NCBI RefSeq assembly: GCF_000220395.1
Contig: NW_004086288.1
Coordinates: 1 to 64,000 of the forward strand
Direction of reading: 5' to 3'
Source of the DNA: Ichthyophthirius multifiliis
Lineage: Eukaryota > Ciliophora > Oligohymenophorea > Hymenostomatida
DNA: 64,000 bases
The position numbers and the translations under genes were made by a program. Positions 49,094 through 61,400 of this stretch are shown here, one piece after another. The notes below the pieces were generated by a model, which saw nothing but the letters and a program-made list of their open reading frames with translations, did no database searches and had not been told where the DNA came from. Position 1 is the stretch's first letter; each line of letters begins with the position of its first letter.

Positions 49094-49486
49094 TATTTCG
49101 ATAATATGATTTTTAAATAATTAATTTAACTAAGAAGAATTGGAATTAACTTTATCAATTTACTAAACTCGTTAAGAAAAATATTTATTTTAAAAAATGT
49201 TTTAATTATTGTCCATTTATAATAATGATTTAATTAAAAAATAGATAAATGTATTAAAATAAATAAAATAGTTTAAAATTTTTATTGTTAAAGTAAAATA
49301 TTTTTGTTTTTATTTTAATAATTATAAAGTAATAATAAATAAAAATTAATAAAATTACTTTTTAAAAAAAAAATTGAATAAAAAAAAAATAATAAAAAAA
49401 AAATTTAATAAATAAAATACTATGATAATATAAAACATGTTTTATAATATAAAAAAATATATATTAAAATATAAATAAATATATAA

Positions 49487-49518
<32 letters not shown>

Positions 49519-49624
49519 TATTTATTTATATATTAATATATTTTTTTTTATTTATTATTATTATTGTTATTTTTATTTAATTTAATATTTTAAATTATAT
49601 TTTTTTATTCTTTTAAATAGTTTT
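49094..49624. promoter_or_regulatory. Divergent intergenic region with TA microsatellite
   Basis: A 531-bp AT-only gap between divergently transcribed genes, with a TA run at about 49497-49518. Both promoters must lie here; no motif could be distinguished. Confidence 0.4.
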
Positions 49625-50564
49625 ATGAATAAATTAGTTTTGATTTAAAACGATTAATATACACCGAGATCAAAATCAGACTCTAAAAGAAAATAATTTT
49701 ATGAATTAACTTAATAAGAAATTAATGATGCTGAATATGCATTTAATAAAATTCTATTAATAGAAAATATATAATCAAATAAATTAGATTAAATTTATAT
49801 TAATAATGCCTTTAGTTTATTTTTTAATTTTTATAAAGGTAATATAATTATTATAATTTTAATTTATATGCTTATATAATCATATATATTTTTTATTAGC
49901 ATGTGATCAAAATTAAATAAATAATATTTATTCAGATTTTAATTTAAAATATGGTATATCTAAAAAGGAATTTGTATAAATGGTTCAAATTTTAAAAAGA
50001 AAATAAAAAGGGCTTGAATAAGTTTAAAAAATTAAATTAGATAAAAAATAGTTTATTATTTTTTTTTATAATATATTAATTATATTAATAAAAGTATAAT
50101 AGAAAATCTTTGTGGAAAAAAAATAACAGTTATTGAAAGAAATTGGTATAAAATGGATCCTAACAAAATTGGAATAATAGAAACAAAAAAAATACCAGAA
50201 TTAATAGAATATTTAAAAAACTAATTTAGTAAAATATATATAATATTATTATTATAATATAATTTTTACAAATTAAATCAGTATTAATTCATTTATAATA
50301 TAAAAGCTTGCTAAACTTTTTAACTTATTTATTATTAATATTTTAATTTTTAAATATTTTTTTTGTATATAATTCTTTTATTTTTATTTAATTATTTTTA
50401 TAGAAGAAAATCCAATAGATAAATACAATATGTTAATAAAATTACTAATTTAAAGATAATACATTGATTTTGATGAATATGCTTTTCATTTAAGTTAATT
50501 TATTGTATCTAATAAATTAAATATCAAAAAAAGTAGATATTAAGCATGTTGTATTACTTTTTGA
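49625..50564 (+). CDS. EF-hand-like small protein resembling the post-S6 tail of ion channels, 4 exons, 219 aa
   Basis: Exons 49625-49838, 49900-50050, 50095-50228 and 50404-50564 sum to exactly 220 codons. The central block NWYKMDPNKIGIIETKKIPELIEYL has the spacing of the degenerate EF-hand that follows the last pore segment of voltage-gated Na/Ca channels (W-x-x-x-D-P-x-x-x-G-x-I). FDEYAFHLSQF lies in the following helix. Yet no membrane segment precedes it, so this is a free-standing soluble protein or an EF-hand member of a ciliate-specific family. The N-terminus (YTPRSKSDSKRKQFYEL) is basic. Calcium-ligand residues are incomplete. The splice structure is well supported by the exact codon sum; the functional reading is tentative. 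Confidence 0.6.
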
Positions 50565-51158
50565 TTTAAACTTTTAAAAAATATATTTATTCATGGGTAA
50601 AATATTTACTACTAAAATATTATTATTTATTAATAATATTTTATAAAATTTCTTTTTTTTAAATTATTTTAAAGCTTTAAAAACTTATAATTATATTAGA
50701 ATAAAGTGTATATTTTTATTTTTCAAACAATTTTTAATTTATTAAACTAGTTTAAAAATTAATAGTTCTTTTTTAATAATTTTTTATTAAAAATATAAAA
50801 ATATTTAAATAATAATACTTTAAATTAATTTATATATATCAAAAATTAAATATCTTTATAAAATAATTTATTTAAACTTGAAATTTATAAATTATTTATA
50901 AATATATACATTATTATTAATAATGTTATTTATTATATAAATTTTTAAAAAATTATTAAATTTATTAATTTTTATAAACAAATTAAAATAAGGTAAATAA
51001 AATGAATTATTTAAATATAAAAATATAATTTATTAATTTTATATATAAATATTATAAAAAAATATTTAATATTTTTTATATTATTCAAATTAATATTATA
51101 AAAAATATACAAATATACAATAAAAAATTTTTTAAAATTATATTATATTTTTAAAAAA
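50565..51158. other. Intergenic AT-rich stretch
   Basis: Nearly 600 bp of A/T-only sequence with very few G or C; nothing recognisable beyond the presumed promoter of the transporter at its end. Confidence 0.6.
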
Positions 51159-52963
51159 ATGATAAAAGGCTAAAAGCTATCAACTTAATAAATAATATAA
51201 ATATAAAATGATAGTTGGAAAGTTTTAGTTGGAGGTCTTAGCATAAATATAGTATTTTTAAAAATATATTTAAAACAAATTAACTTATTTTGAATAATTT
51301 TATTTGAATTAAATTAATATTTTTTTTTTTTTTATAAAATAAAAAGATTTTAGGTTCATTTTATTCATGGGGAGGATATTCTATTTATTTATCAAGTTAT
51401 TTAAAATCAAATGATCATAATATATAAAGTGATTTAGTATCATTAATATTTCCGTTCATGAATATTGTTATGAATGCACGTAAAAATATATATTAAATAA
51501 ATTATAAATAAAATTTATATTTTTTTATAATTTAAAAAGTTATTCCTTTTGGAGAACGAATAATAGCAAAAGCAGGATTAAAAAACGTAGTTTTTGTTGG
51601 AATAGCATTTTTAAGCACATTTTTTTAATTGCTATCAATAATAAAGAATTTTTATTTAATTGCATTTATTTATATTTTTTGTATTGCACCAATTTACGGA
51701 ATCTTATACATGGTTCCCTTTTTATGTTCTTGGAGATATTTCCCAACTAAACCTGGAGAGGTAAATGCAATATTATAAGCCGGATATGGTTTTGGTTCAG
51801 CAATTTTTTCTTACTTTTCTTATATTATTGTAAATTATCAAAACGATTAACCAAAAAGAAACGAATATGAAAACGGTGAAAATAGTGTTTATTTTGAAGA
51901 ATGTATTTCTTATAATACTCCTAGTATGATGACTTTTTTTGCAGTTTCTTTTGTAATTTTGGGAACTTTTTCTCTTATATTTTTAAAAAATAATAATGGT
52001 ATAATTTATATATAAATTATTAAACATATATTTTTTTTAAATTAAAAAAAGCTGGATTATTATAATCATACCATTATTATTAAGTTGTAAAATAAAAAAA
52101 TTAAAATAAGATGATAGTGCTAAAGAAAAATAAAAAGAATGATTCCTTAATAAGAATGTCCTTCATTAAAAGACGGAATTAAATCAAAACAATTTTTCTA
52201 ACTTTTATTTTTCGCTATTTTTTCATCATGTTTTTATTTATTACATTACTTTTAAATAAAGTTTTATCTATATATATATATATTTATTTCTTTAGTTTTT
52301 GGATATTTTGCAATGGGTTATTATAAAACCTATGGATTAGTTTAGAATAAAAATGATTTTTAATAAACTTTATTAGGCAGTTTTGCTTTTGCTGTTTTCG
52401 GAAGTTCAAGATATTTATGGACTAAATTAATTAATAAATTAGAATTTAGAAAAAGCTTCTATTTATTAATTTCAGTTTAAGTAAAAAAGTTATTTTTTTA
52501 CAAACACATGCTTATTTTAATAAAAATAATAAAAAGACTATACTCATTTTTATTTTTCAATATGCTGGAAAAAATGATATTGTTTATAAATTAAGTATTT
52601 TTAGTTTAATTTTTATTTAAGGTGGTATTTTTAGCTGGTTTAGTAATTTTATTCCTAAAGTTTTTGGATATAAGTAAATAATTTTTTAAAAAATAAAAAT
52701 TAAAAATTAAAAATAGAATAGGTAAATTAATATTTGGTCTAATATTATTAGGTTTTGCATTTTCAAATTTACTAATTCATATAATTATTGCATTATCATA
52801 ATAAGTATTATTATTAAAATAAATAACATTTTTTATTTTTATAAATAAAAAAATTAAGGGTTCATTGTTTAGCTTTTAATGGATATATACAATTAGTATC
52901 ATATCTTTAGTATTAATAGGTTTATCTTTTAGATATTTTAACGAAAATCCAAAATTTATTTGA
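51159..52963 (+). CDS. MFS transporter of the oxalate/formate-monocarboxylate type
   Basis: A multi-spanning transporter. TM1 reads WKVLVGGLSINI spliced to ILGSFYSWGGYSIYLSSYL, the characteristic start of OFA/MCT-like MFS proteins (GSFYSWG). TM4-5 contains IAPIYGILYMVPFLCSWRYFP, then KPGEVNAILQAGYGFGSAIF, matching the conserved G-x-G-x-x region of that subfamily. The second half has FGYFAMGYYKTYGLV, then GSFAFAVFGSSRYLW and a last TM (IYTISIISLVLIGLSF) before TGA at 52961-52963. At least six short introns interrupt the gene, including 51252-51346 (95 bp). Not all borders are fixed, and coordinates are those of the first ATG (MIKGQKLS) and the final stop. Substrate is probably a small organic anion by family, but this is not proven. 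Confidence 0.8.
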
Positions 52964-53133
52964 TAATGAAAAATAAAAAAAAAATAACATTATTTCATCA
53001 TGTATTATATAATAATATCATTAATTATATAAATCAATATATATTATTATAAAAAAAAAATATTTAGCTTTATTATATATTTTTATTTATAAATAAATTT
53101 ATATTTATATAAAATTAAAAAAAATAAAATAAA

Positions 53134-55019
53134 ATGGAAAAATCCCAACAAAAAATTAATCTCTAACAAGATTCGATTGAAAACAATAATAAATAATCAG
53201 CATAAGCACTTGATCTTCCAGATCTACACAATGTATTAAATCCAAAGCACATAATTTACAAGGACTAATTTAAAGATAAATTAACATTAAATCCTTTAAA
53301 GAAATACTAGAGATACAATAAATTTCCATTTAAATTATTAATACACATCGGCCTAGTATTATTTACGACAGTCTAAATATGTTATAAAGATTCTGAATTA
53401 AATCCTTATACCCGTCAACAAGATTACTAATGGCTTCATTTATTTTATGATGATGAAGATGCATCAGGAAGTGAAAAATTATACTATTTTTATACTCTAG
53501 AGGAATTTGCTACCCATTTATAAAATATATTCAAGAATATTTAAAGTTATAACGATACATATTTTTCGTAAATAGATTATTCGACATCAACGACAAAGTT
53601 ATCTTATTATCCTTCTTACCCAGAAGATTAAAAAATAATAGATAATAGTTAGACATATTCTAATATTCCTATAGATATAAATTAAGGGATTGTGACTCCT
53701 TTTAATCCACAAGATAAGAATACATTAAAGGAATTTTTGACGAAAACTACAGAGTTTAAAATCCAAATTTAAAATTTGAAAGTTCAAAATTATGAGACTT
53801 CCTTTTGTTGGTAATTTATTCTTGTTTATAAATATATTGACAGTTCTTTTATTCGCTCAAATTTGATTTCATATGGAAATTATTGTAAAGACTTATTATT
53901 TTAAAATAACTCATCTAACCTTCCAAATACTCTTTTTTATGGATCAGATATTTTTATCACTTTCATTATACTTTTTTTATCTTTATTTAGTTTTGTGCTT
54001 ACTTTAAAATATATATTTGATATGATTAGAGATTATATGTCTTTTAAAAGGGAAGGTAAGATCTAAAGTCCAGTTTTAATTTAAAATAAAAAAAACGAAT
54101 CTTCCGAAAATGTTACCCTAATTAAAATTCTTAGCGAATAAAGACCTTGGGATTAACTAACTTTTGAAGAAAAAAGGAAGTATTTTGATTTTTGGTTCTT
54201 TCTTATTATGATTGGGAATATTTGTTAGATCTCGAGTAGTCTGTACATCATATTCTATGATTCTGATTATAAAGAACATAATTCTATAGGTTCTTCTTTT
54301 AGAATAATATAAGGGATAGGTATTTTTATTTTAAATACATATAATCAAGTATATATAAAAGGATGTTTCATGGCTTGGATTTCAATATTAAAATATTTTG
54401 AATATTAATCTAATTTTAATATAAACACAGAATTAATAAAATATTCATTTCCGAAAATAGTGAGACATTTCACAGGTTTTATTCCAATTTTATTTACATA
54501 TATAATCATTGGAATGAGTTTTTTTGGTAAATCGAATCGCTTTTGTAGTATATAGGAAAGTTTGTCAACTTTGTTTTCACTTTTAGTAGGAGATACAATT
54601 TTTGGTATATTAGAGGATTTATATTAAAATAGTTTTTCGCGTTTTATAGTTAATGTGTATATTATATCATTCATTATAATTTTTATGCTTGTTGTAAATA
54701 ATATTATGATAGCAATAATAGTAGATGAAAATGATAAAAGGAAATAAAGACTTTAATAGTTAGATGAATATAAAATAATTAATAAAATAAAAAAGAGAAC
54801 AGAATTATTTAAAAAAAATTAAATATAAAAATTCAAAGAATATGAAATAATAAAATAAATTACAGATAATAATAATTAAAATAATGGGAAAGTAGAATAA
54901 AATAATAAATCTTAATAAGTAAAATAAAATGAAGAAAATATATACGATTAAATTGATAAAAATTAGTGTATATAGGAAAGTAAAGAAGAATAGAAATAAA
55001 ATTATAATAATAATAATAA

Positions 55020-55050
<31 letters not shown>

Positions 55051-55596
55051 AATAAATATAATTTGTAAATTAATAGTTCTAATTTTAACCTTTCAAAATA
55101 AAACTTATCAAACATCATTTAAGATATACAACAAAATATATAAAATGATGATGAAGAAGTTATTTAAAATAATAATTAAACACTTTAATTATAAGATAGT
55201 GTTAGTAATATAGTTTCTGCTAGAAAAATTAAAAGCTTAAAGTCAGTTTAAATAAGAGATGATGTAAAAAAAAGAATTTCATTAAAAGCTCTTCTTAAAA
55301 TTTCTCTAATGTTATAATAAAAACCAAAATAAAATTAAGAATAAGTTGATATTAATTAAACTTATTTTTAGGAAGTAGAATAAATGACAAATAAAAAAAT
55401 TATATTCATTGATAATTATAAAAGAATTAAAAAAGGTTTCGATAATATATTTTAGTTAATGGATTAGAAAATGTATGAAATAAAAAATAATATAAAAATT
55501 TATTAATTAAACAAATCTGATAAGGAAGAAGTTTATATTAAATACAAAAAAATTATTAAAAGTTTATATATTAAAACCATTCCGAAAAAAGATTGA
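53134..55596 (+). CDS. Mucolipin-type TRP cation channel (TRPML/PKD family), single exon, 820 aa
   Basis: One uninterrupted frame of 821 codons. The cytosolic N-terminus contains LPDLHNVLNPKHIIYKDQFKDKL, then TM1 (FKLLIHIGLVLFTTVQICY), typical of mucolipins. A large extracytosolic loop of about 200 residues follows (DYQWLHLFYDDEDASGSEK). TM2 onward starts at TLFYGSDIFITFIILFLSLF, and a conserved linker reads RPWDQLTFEEKRKYFDFWFF. TM5 is FTGFIPILFTYIIIGMSFFG, and the pore region is SLSTLFSLLVGDTIFGILED near residue 480, where the GD pair sits at the selectivity filter as in TRPML. TM6 is VYIISFIIIFMLVVNNIMIAII. A 250-residue Asn/Lys-rich cytosolic tail with an Asn repeat (55003-55053) follows. 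Mucolipins release Ca2+ from endolysosomal or contractile-vacuole-like compartments. The absence of introns contrasts with its neighbours. Confidence 0.88.
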
Positions 55597-55771
55597 TTTT
55601 ATTAATTCTAACTGTTTTTAATGATATAGATAATTAAAATATATATATTATTATATAATATTTTTTATTATTTAAAAATAATTGTTTTTTTTTTTTTAAA
55701 TAATTAATTTGAATTCTATATTATATTAAGCACATATTATATATTTTTTTTTTTTGTAAATAATAAAAAAT

Positions 55772-56660
55772 ATGATTAATTTATAAAAATATACACCCAT
55801 ATAACAATATTATCTACAAAAACAATTACCAGAATTCAGTACAATATAAAAAACAGATAAATAAATAAAAAACCACTAATATTATAACGATAATTATAAT
55901 ATATGGAATAATCGTTAATAGACATCAAAAAAATATTACCCATATTATTTCCATGATTAAGATTAAAATAAATTAAATATACAATAAATGTAAAATCTTT
56001 AATTAATAGATAAATTAAGTTAAGAAAATGTAAAGAAAATTATAGTCAATGCAAATAAAACTGATAACTAAATACGAATACAATCAAGAAGATAAGAAAG
56101 AATAGCTTTATAAATGGAATGTAAATAAGATATAATTACTGTATTAGATGAAAAATTATTAAACAACTTAGTGAATTAAAAGAATACTTCAAGTTTAAAT
56201 TAATTTATTAGTAAGAAAAAAAAAGAAAAAATTCTTTATATGGAAGAGCCTCATTTTCATGGAATAAATATATGGAAATGTCTAAAAAGTAAATAGATTA
56301 ATCTATAAGGCCTATAGTTTTAAAGAATGAAAAATAAGCTATAGAAAATATTTAAAAAAAAATAGAAAGGGATGAAGAAATCAATAATTTGAAAAAATAA
56401 GCGTTCTAAGATAATAGAATAAAAATTAGGTAATAATTTAAAAATTAAACATAATAAAATTTAGATTTTTTACTAAAATGTGGACTAGTACCAAGTTAAA
56501 AGAATTAAATTATAATCTAATACAAACAAAAAAATATAGATAAAACAAATTTTTAAGAATAATAAAATAAATAAAATAAAAATAATGAATAAAAAGAAAT
56601 AAAAAGTAACTATAATAATAGTAATAATGCTCTGAGTAGTATAAATATTAATAATAATAA

Positions 56661-56704
<44 letters not shown>

Positions 56705-57374
56705 TTAATGATAATAGCAACAATATTGATAATACTAATTATAATAGTAACAATTTTTCATACTAATTCAGTTAAAAAAATCTTTAAAATTTAACATTTT
56801 GTGAATAGTAAAATTCTAGATTTTCATATTTACAATAAAAGAAATAAATATAGCCTAAACATCCATTAGATAGATCTGAATATAAAGGTCTTTTAGTGCC
56901 AGAAATAGAATTAAACAATTAAAAAAATTTAGAAAATGAATTAGTTAAAATTTTTATAAAAAATAACTTAGTTAATTAGAATAATAATAATAATTCTATT
57001 AGACCAGAAACTAGATAAACGAACGTTTCTAAATTAGATTTTAATAGAACAAATTTAATTAGTTTTAATAGACCTTAAACTGTCGGAGGATAAAAAATAA
57101 ATAATTGTAATTAAAATTTAATTAATGAAAATGATAATGATATATAAAATAAAAAAGAAAATAAAGTATAAATTTATATCAACATATTAAATAAATTTTT
57201 AATTTAATATTTATTTTTTATATATAGTAAATATTTGATGAAATTAATTAATTTGAATAAAAATTATCTAAAAGAAAAGAAAATGCTGGTGGATTTTCTT
57301 AAGCAGATCTTGTTAGATTTTAATAAAAAGAATAATTTGTAGGAGATAAATCAGTGTTATAAGGAAAAAACTGA
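55772..57374 (+). CDS. Hypothetical Asn/Gln/Lys-rich protein
   Basis: It begins MINLQKYTPIQQYYLQKQ and ends in TGA at 57372-57374. A 3' intron (57166 to about 57227) restores the frame before the last exon (IFDEINQFEQKLSKRKENAG). One further intron is needed upstream but was not located. The protein is hydrophilic and low-complexity with an Asn run (56642-56705). Somewhat ordered segments are VLDEKLLNNLVNQKN, KKEKILYMEEPHFHGINIW and YKGLLVPEIELNNQ. No domain is recognised, and a structural or scaffolding role is only a guess. It follows the mucolipin gene by 175 bp in the same orientation. Confidence 0.55.
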
Positions 57375-57802
57375 AATAAATTATATAATTATAAATTTTG
57401 TTGTAATAATAATAATATACCTATATATATATAATTATATATTTTTTTTGATATTACTAAAATTTTGATATATTCATAAATTAAGTATATTTTTTAAAGT
57501 GTCTATTAATATATAAAATAAAATTATTTTAAAATATTAATAATAAAAATAAAAATAAAAAAATTAAATAGAATAAATTATATATTATATAAAATAATAT
57601 ATTTTTATATATATATATTAATAATTATCTAATTGTATATATAAAATAAATTTTCATATTTCTTTTAAATAATTATAATATATAATACTTTAATAAAAAA
57701 TAATGATAAAATTATATTAATTTATATTAATTTAATTAATATATTATTTAAATGTTATAAAATATATATTATATTGTATAAAATTATTTAGCTATTGATT
57801 TT
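57375..57802. other. Intergenic AT-rich stretch between convergent genes
   Basis: About 430 bp, A/T only, between two converging genes; no feature recognised. Confidence 0.55.
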
Positions 57803-58299
57803 TCATTAATTTAATTATTTTTTAAAAATGCATATATCTATATTCCAAAACTTGGGACTGTAGGTTTTTTAAAATTAGTACCTTAGGAAGTTTAATAAAG
57901 AAAATTATTATTTTATCCCCTAAACCTTTAATTTTATTATTTTATAATTATTTGAAAAAAATATTCATTTTCATTTTCTCCTTCAATAACAATATCATAA
58001 ATATATTTTTTGAGATTATTATTATTTATACTTGGTTCAGATTAATCTAAGTTTTTATACTAATAATTTAAATCTTTTTTATCAAAATAAGTTCCCTTTA
58101 CATTTTTTCTTTTTAATCCAATATAAATAGATTCTTTAGTATTATTGTTTAGGATACTATTTATTTTTTGCTCAAGTTAAATTATGCTTTCTTCGTTTAA
58201 AAATCGTTCTTAATATTATTTTTTACATTAAGCTTTTTTATAAAAAATAAAATATTATATATATATTAATTAAAATAAACATAAATAAAATTTACTCAT
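57803..58299 (-). CDS. Small hypothetical protein, 3 exons, 129 aa
   Basis: Removing introns 58295-58233 (63 bp) and 57925-57882 (44 bp) leaves exactly 130 codons. The first exon is only the ATG plus one base. The protein starts MTQCKKQYQERFLNEESII. It continues with a heptad-like helix (IIQLEQKINSILNNN), a charged middle (GLKRKNVKGTYFDKKDLNYQ), and a short beta-like segment with an EGENENEYFF acidic turn. It ends TYSPKFWNIDICIFKKQ. No family is recognised. The perfect codon sum with consensus splice ends supports it as real despite its size. It sits 138 bp downstream of the stop of the large membrane-protein gene on the same strand. Confidence 0.55.
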
Positions 58300-58437
58300 T
58301 TTATAAAAAAAAATTAAATAACAAATGCATTATTAAAATAAATAAAATAAATAATACACCAAATTTTGAAAATATTACAAATTCTAAAATATAAATATGT
58401 TTTTTTTAACATTTTATACATATTTTAAAATAAAAAA

Positions 58438-61400
58438 TCATTTTCCTTCTGTCATTTTCTTTTCATTATTAAAATAACTATATACATAAGGATTTAAAAT
58501 AATCTATTCAATTGGCAGTAAAGTAAAAATAAAAGTAGTTTAATAGAGCTATTTTTTAATCATTTTAATTAAAGAATTACTTACAACAATATAAACAAAA
58601 ATATACATAGTAATTCCATAACAAAACAAAACAAGTTAGGAGAAATTTAAATAATCAAAATAATTATTACTTTAAAATAAAATATAATAACAAAGTATAT
58701 CAATAAGATCTCTTGCATAGTAATATATTCTATCAAATTCTATAAAATTATATTCTTTATGAAATTCAGCACAACCGACATACATATATTATGGTAAAGT
58801 AAGTGTTTTTTTAAAGATTTTTTATAAATTAATTAATTTATTATATACTTCAGTTAAAGTAAAAATTAAGCCTTTACTAAATGTACCTTTAAAAACCTAA
58901 TAACAATCATTAACTGAAACAAATTAATTCAAATTAAAATTATATTTAGAAACATATTTTTCAAAAGAACTGAAATTCTCGAATATTTCACAGGCGTTAT
59001 ATTTAATTGCTTACTCATATATGGCCTTATATTCATATAAATTATATCTGTTTATATCCTAAAAATTTTATTCTGTATTAATAAGTTATTCAATTAAAGA
59101 TTTTCCATTTGTGTAAAACTAATGTAGCTATTTGTCAAATTTTTCTATAGATTTAGGAGCAAATTTATAAGCTATTGAGTTTAATCGTACATAGTTGGAT
59201 GCATAATTGTAATTCAATGTAGTTCTTATGTTATATAGAAGTGTCAATTCGTTTAAGTTGTTATTCAAATTTAAATAAAAATTATTGTTTATGATGTAGT
59301 TTATTAAAGGATATAGAGAAAAAATAAGGAAAATTATGATAGAATAAACTAGTAGAAAAATAGGTATTTTTTATATTTGATTAGTTTCTGAAATTATTTT
59401 TTATTTATTACATTATTATTTTTTTATTATTTTTAATTACGATTTACTATATTTTTAGTAAGTTCGATTTTTTTTTTTTATTAATTAACTATTTCAGTAT
59501 AAAAAATTCTGTTTAGTTATATATCCTTATATCTGTTAATTAAAAATTACAATACATTAGGGTTAAATGAACATGCTAGCTTCAAAATTTTCTATCTTTT
59601 ATTTTAAACTATAAAATAAATAGGCAAAATAACAAATATTATTCCAGCATTAACACCCTCAACTAAAGAAATACTTGTCATTAAAAAGTTAGATGTGTAA
59701 AGAAGTCCATCTTTTGCAATATCCATTGTAAACTAAGAAAAATCATTAATGATATTCAGATAATCAGCAAAATTTGAGAAAATAAAAAATATATCATTTA
59801 TGTATAATTTATGTTATGAATAAATAGATAAATAATATGGTAATAATAAAATAGAATTTCTATTTATTATATATATAAATTAATATATATATAAATATAT
59901 ATATATAATTATATATATATATATATATATTTACAATATATTTAATTTTAATTCAATAGGTTCAAATCTATTATTTGTATTTTATAGCAATATTTATGTT
60001 TTTTTTTATATTAAATACTAAAATGATTTATCTTATTTTTACATTCTTTCAATCTAAGAAATAATTTATTTTATTTATTATTAGCTTTTATTAGATATTT
60101 CTTATTATTTTATTTGAAATTATTTATCTGCTACCTTTTATACAAAATCTAATGCTTATAAAGATTAAAGCTATCCTTTTTTTATTAATATTCCCATTAT
60201 TTTTGCTTAAGTATCAAATTCTTTTATTTTTACTATTGATATATAATGTTCTAATAAATAAGGAACTTATTTATGATTTTTTATTTAGATATAATATAAA
60301 AATTTAAATAATACCATTTGATAAATTTTCGAAATAATATTTTTATTATTAAAAACTAGTTCTAACTTAAGCATAGCAAACACAAGTAAGAGTAAATAAA
60401 ATAGACAAGGCGGAAAAACCTAAAATCCTAATATAGACAACTTCTATGGGATTTTATTTTCGAGTAATGATTTTATATATGGATTATTTTTTTGAAAAAA
60501 ATTAAGAACTGCCTGACCTTATAGATTAATCATCTATTACACTTTACCTTTATTATTCGTCAGTTTTTCTAATATAGCTAGAATTTTCATTAGAAATATT
60601 ATTATCATTCGATAAGTTTATTTGTTAAATACTATCCTCATCTAATTCATCATTTTCGTCGTCATTTTCTTCTATATATTCTATTAAGCCTTTGTCATCT
60701 ATTTATATTTAATTATCACTTAAGGTTTATGTGTCTTTCTTAATCCAATCTTTTGTTTCTTATTTTTCTAATCTTTAATAATTTTAAATTAATTTCAATA
60801 AACTCGGATTATAAAAAATGTCTTTAGTATTTTGAACTGATAGATTTTCTTATTTAAAGGTATTTAAACCTGTTAAGTTTTATACAAATTAATTTTTTTT
60901 TAAGATTTTAGCGTCTGGTGAAAAACAAGACAAAAAGTCTGTCTTTATTTTTATTTTTTTATATATTTTTTTTAATTTTACTTCGCTTTAAGCAAAATTA
61001 GCATATTCTTATTATCTATTTAATTCTATATATTAATCTATTTGTATTTTTTCATTTAATAAATAGGCTTTTTCATCAAAAATATTATGTATTTTATTTA
61101 TAACATTTGTATTTAAGTTCTGTTCTTAAAAATTATTGAATTTTTTCTAAAGTATTTTAATTTTTTTTATATATAAAAAGAAATACTTTATAAGAATAAG
61201 ATATCAAAGCGTCTGATTCTGTTTATAATTTAGTATTAGCATTTTATGTTTAAATATTTTCTTTGAAATCGTGCACTTTATTTTTATACAATGGAACATC
61301 AATGTTAGTTTCGTATTTTTTTTAAAGATTTTCTTTCAATGAAATTAGGTATTTGTTAATTTTTAATATATTTTTTAATTTTCTTATTTTTGATATTTCA

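Noticed and set aside
59945-59985. A GGTTCAAATC string resembling a tRNA T-arm
   Set aside because: The flanking bases do not form a full T-stem, no acceptor, D or anticodon arms could be built, and it lies inside the large minus-strand gene.
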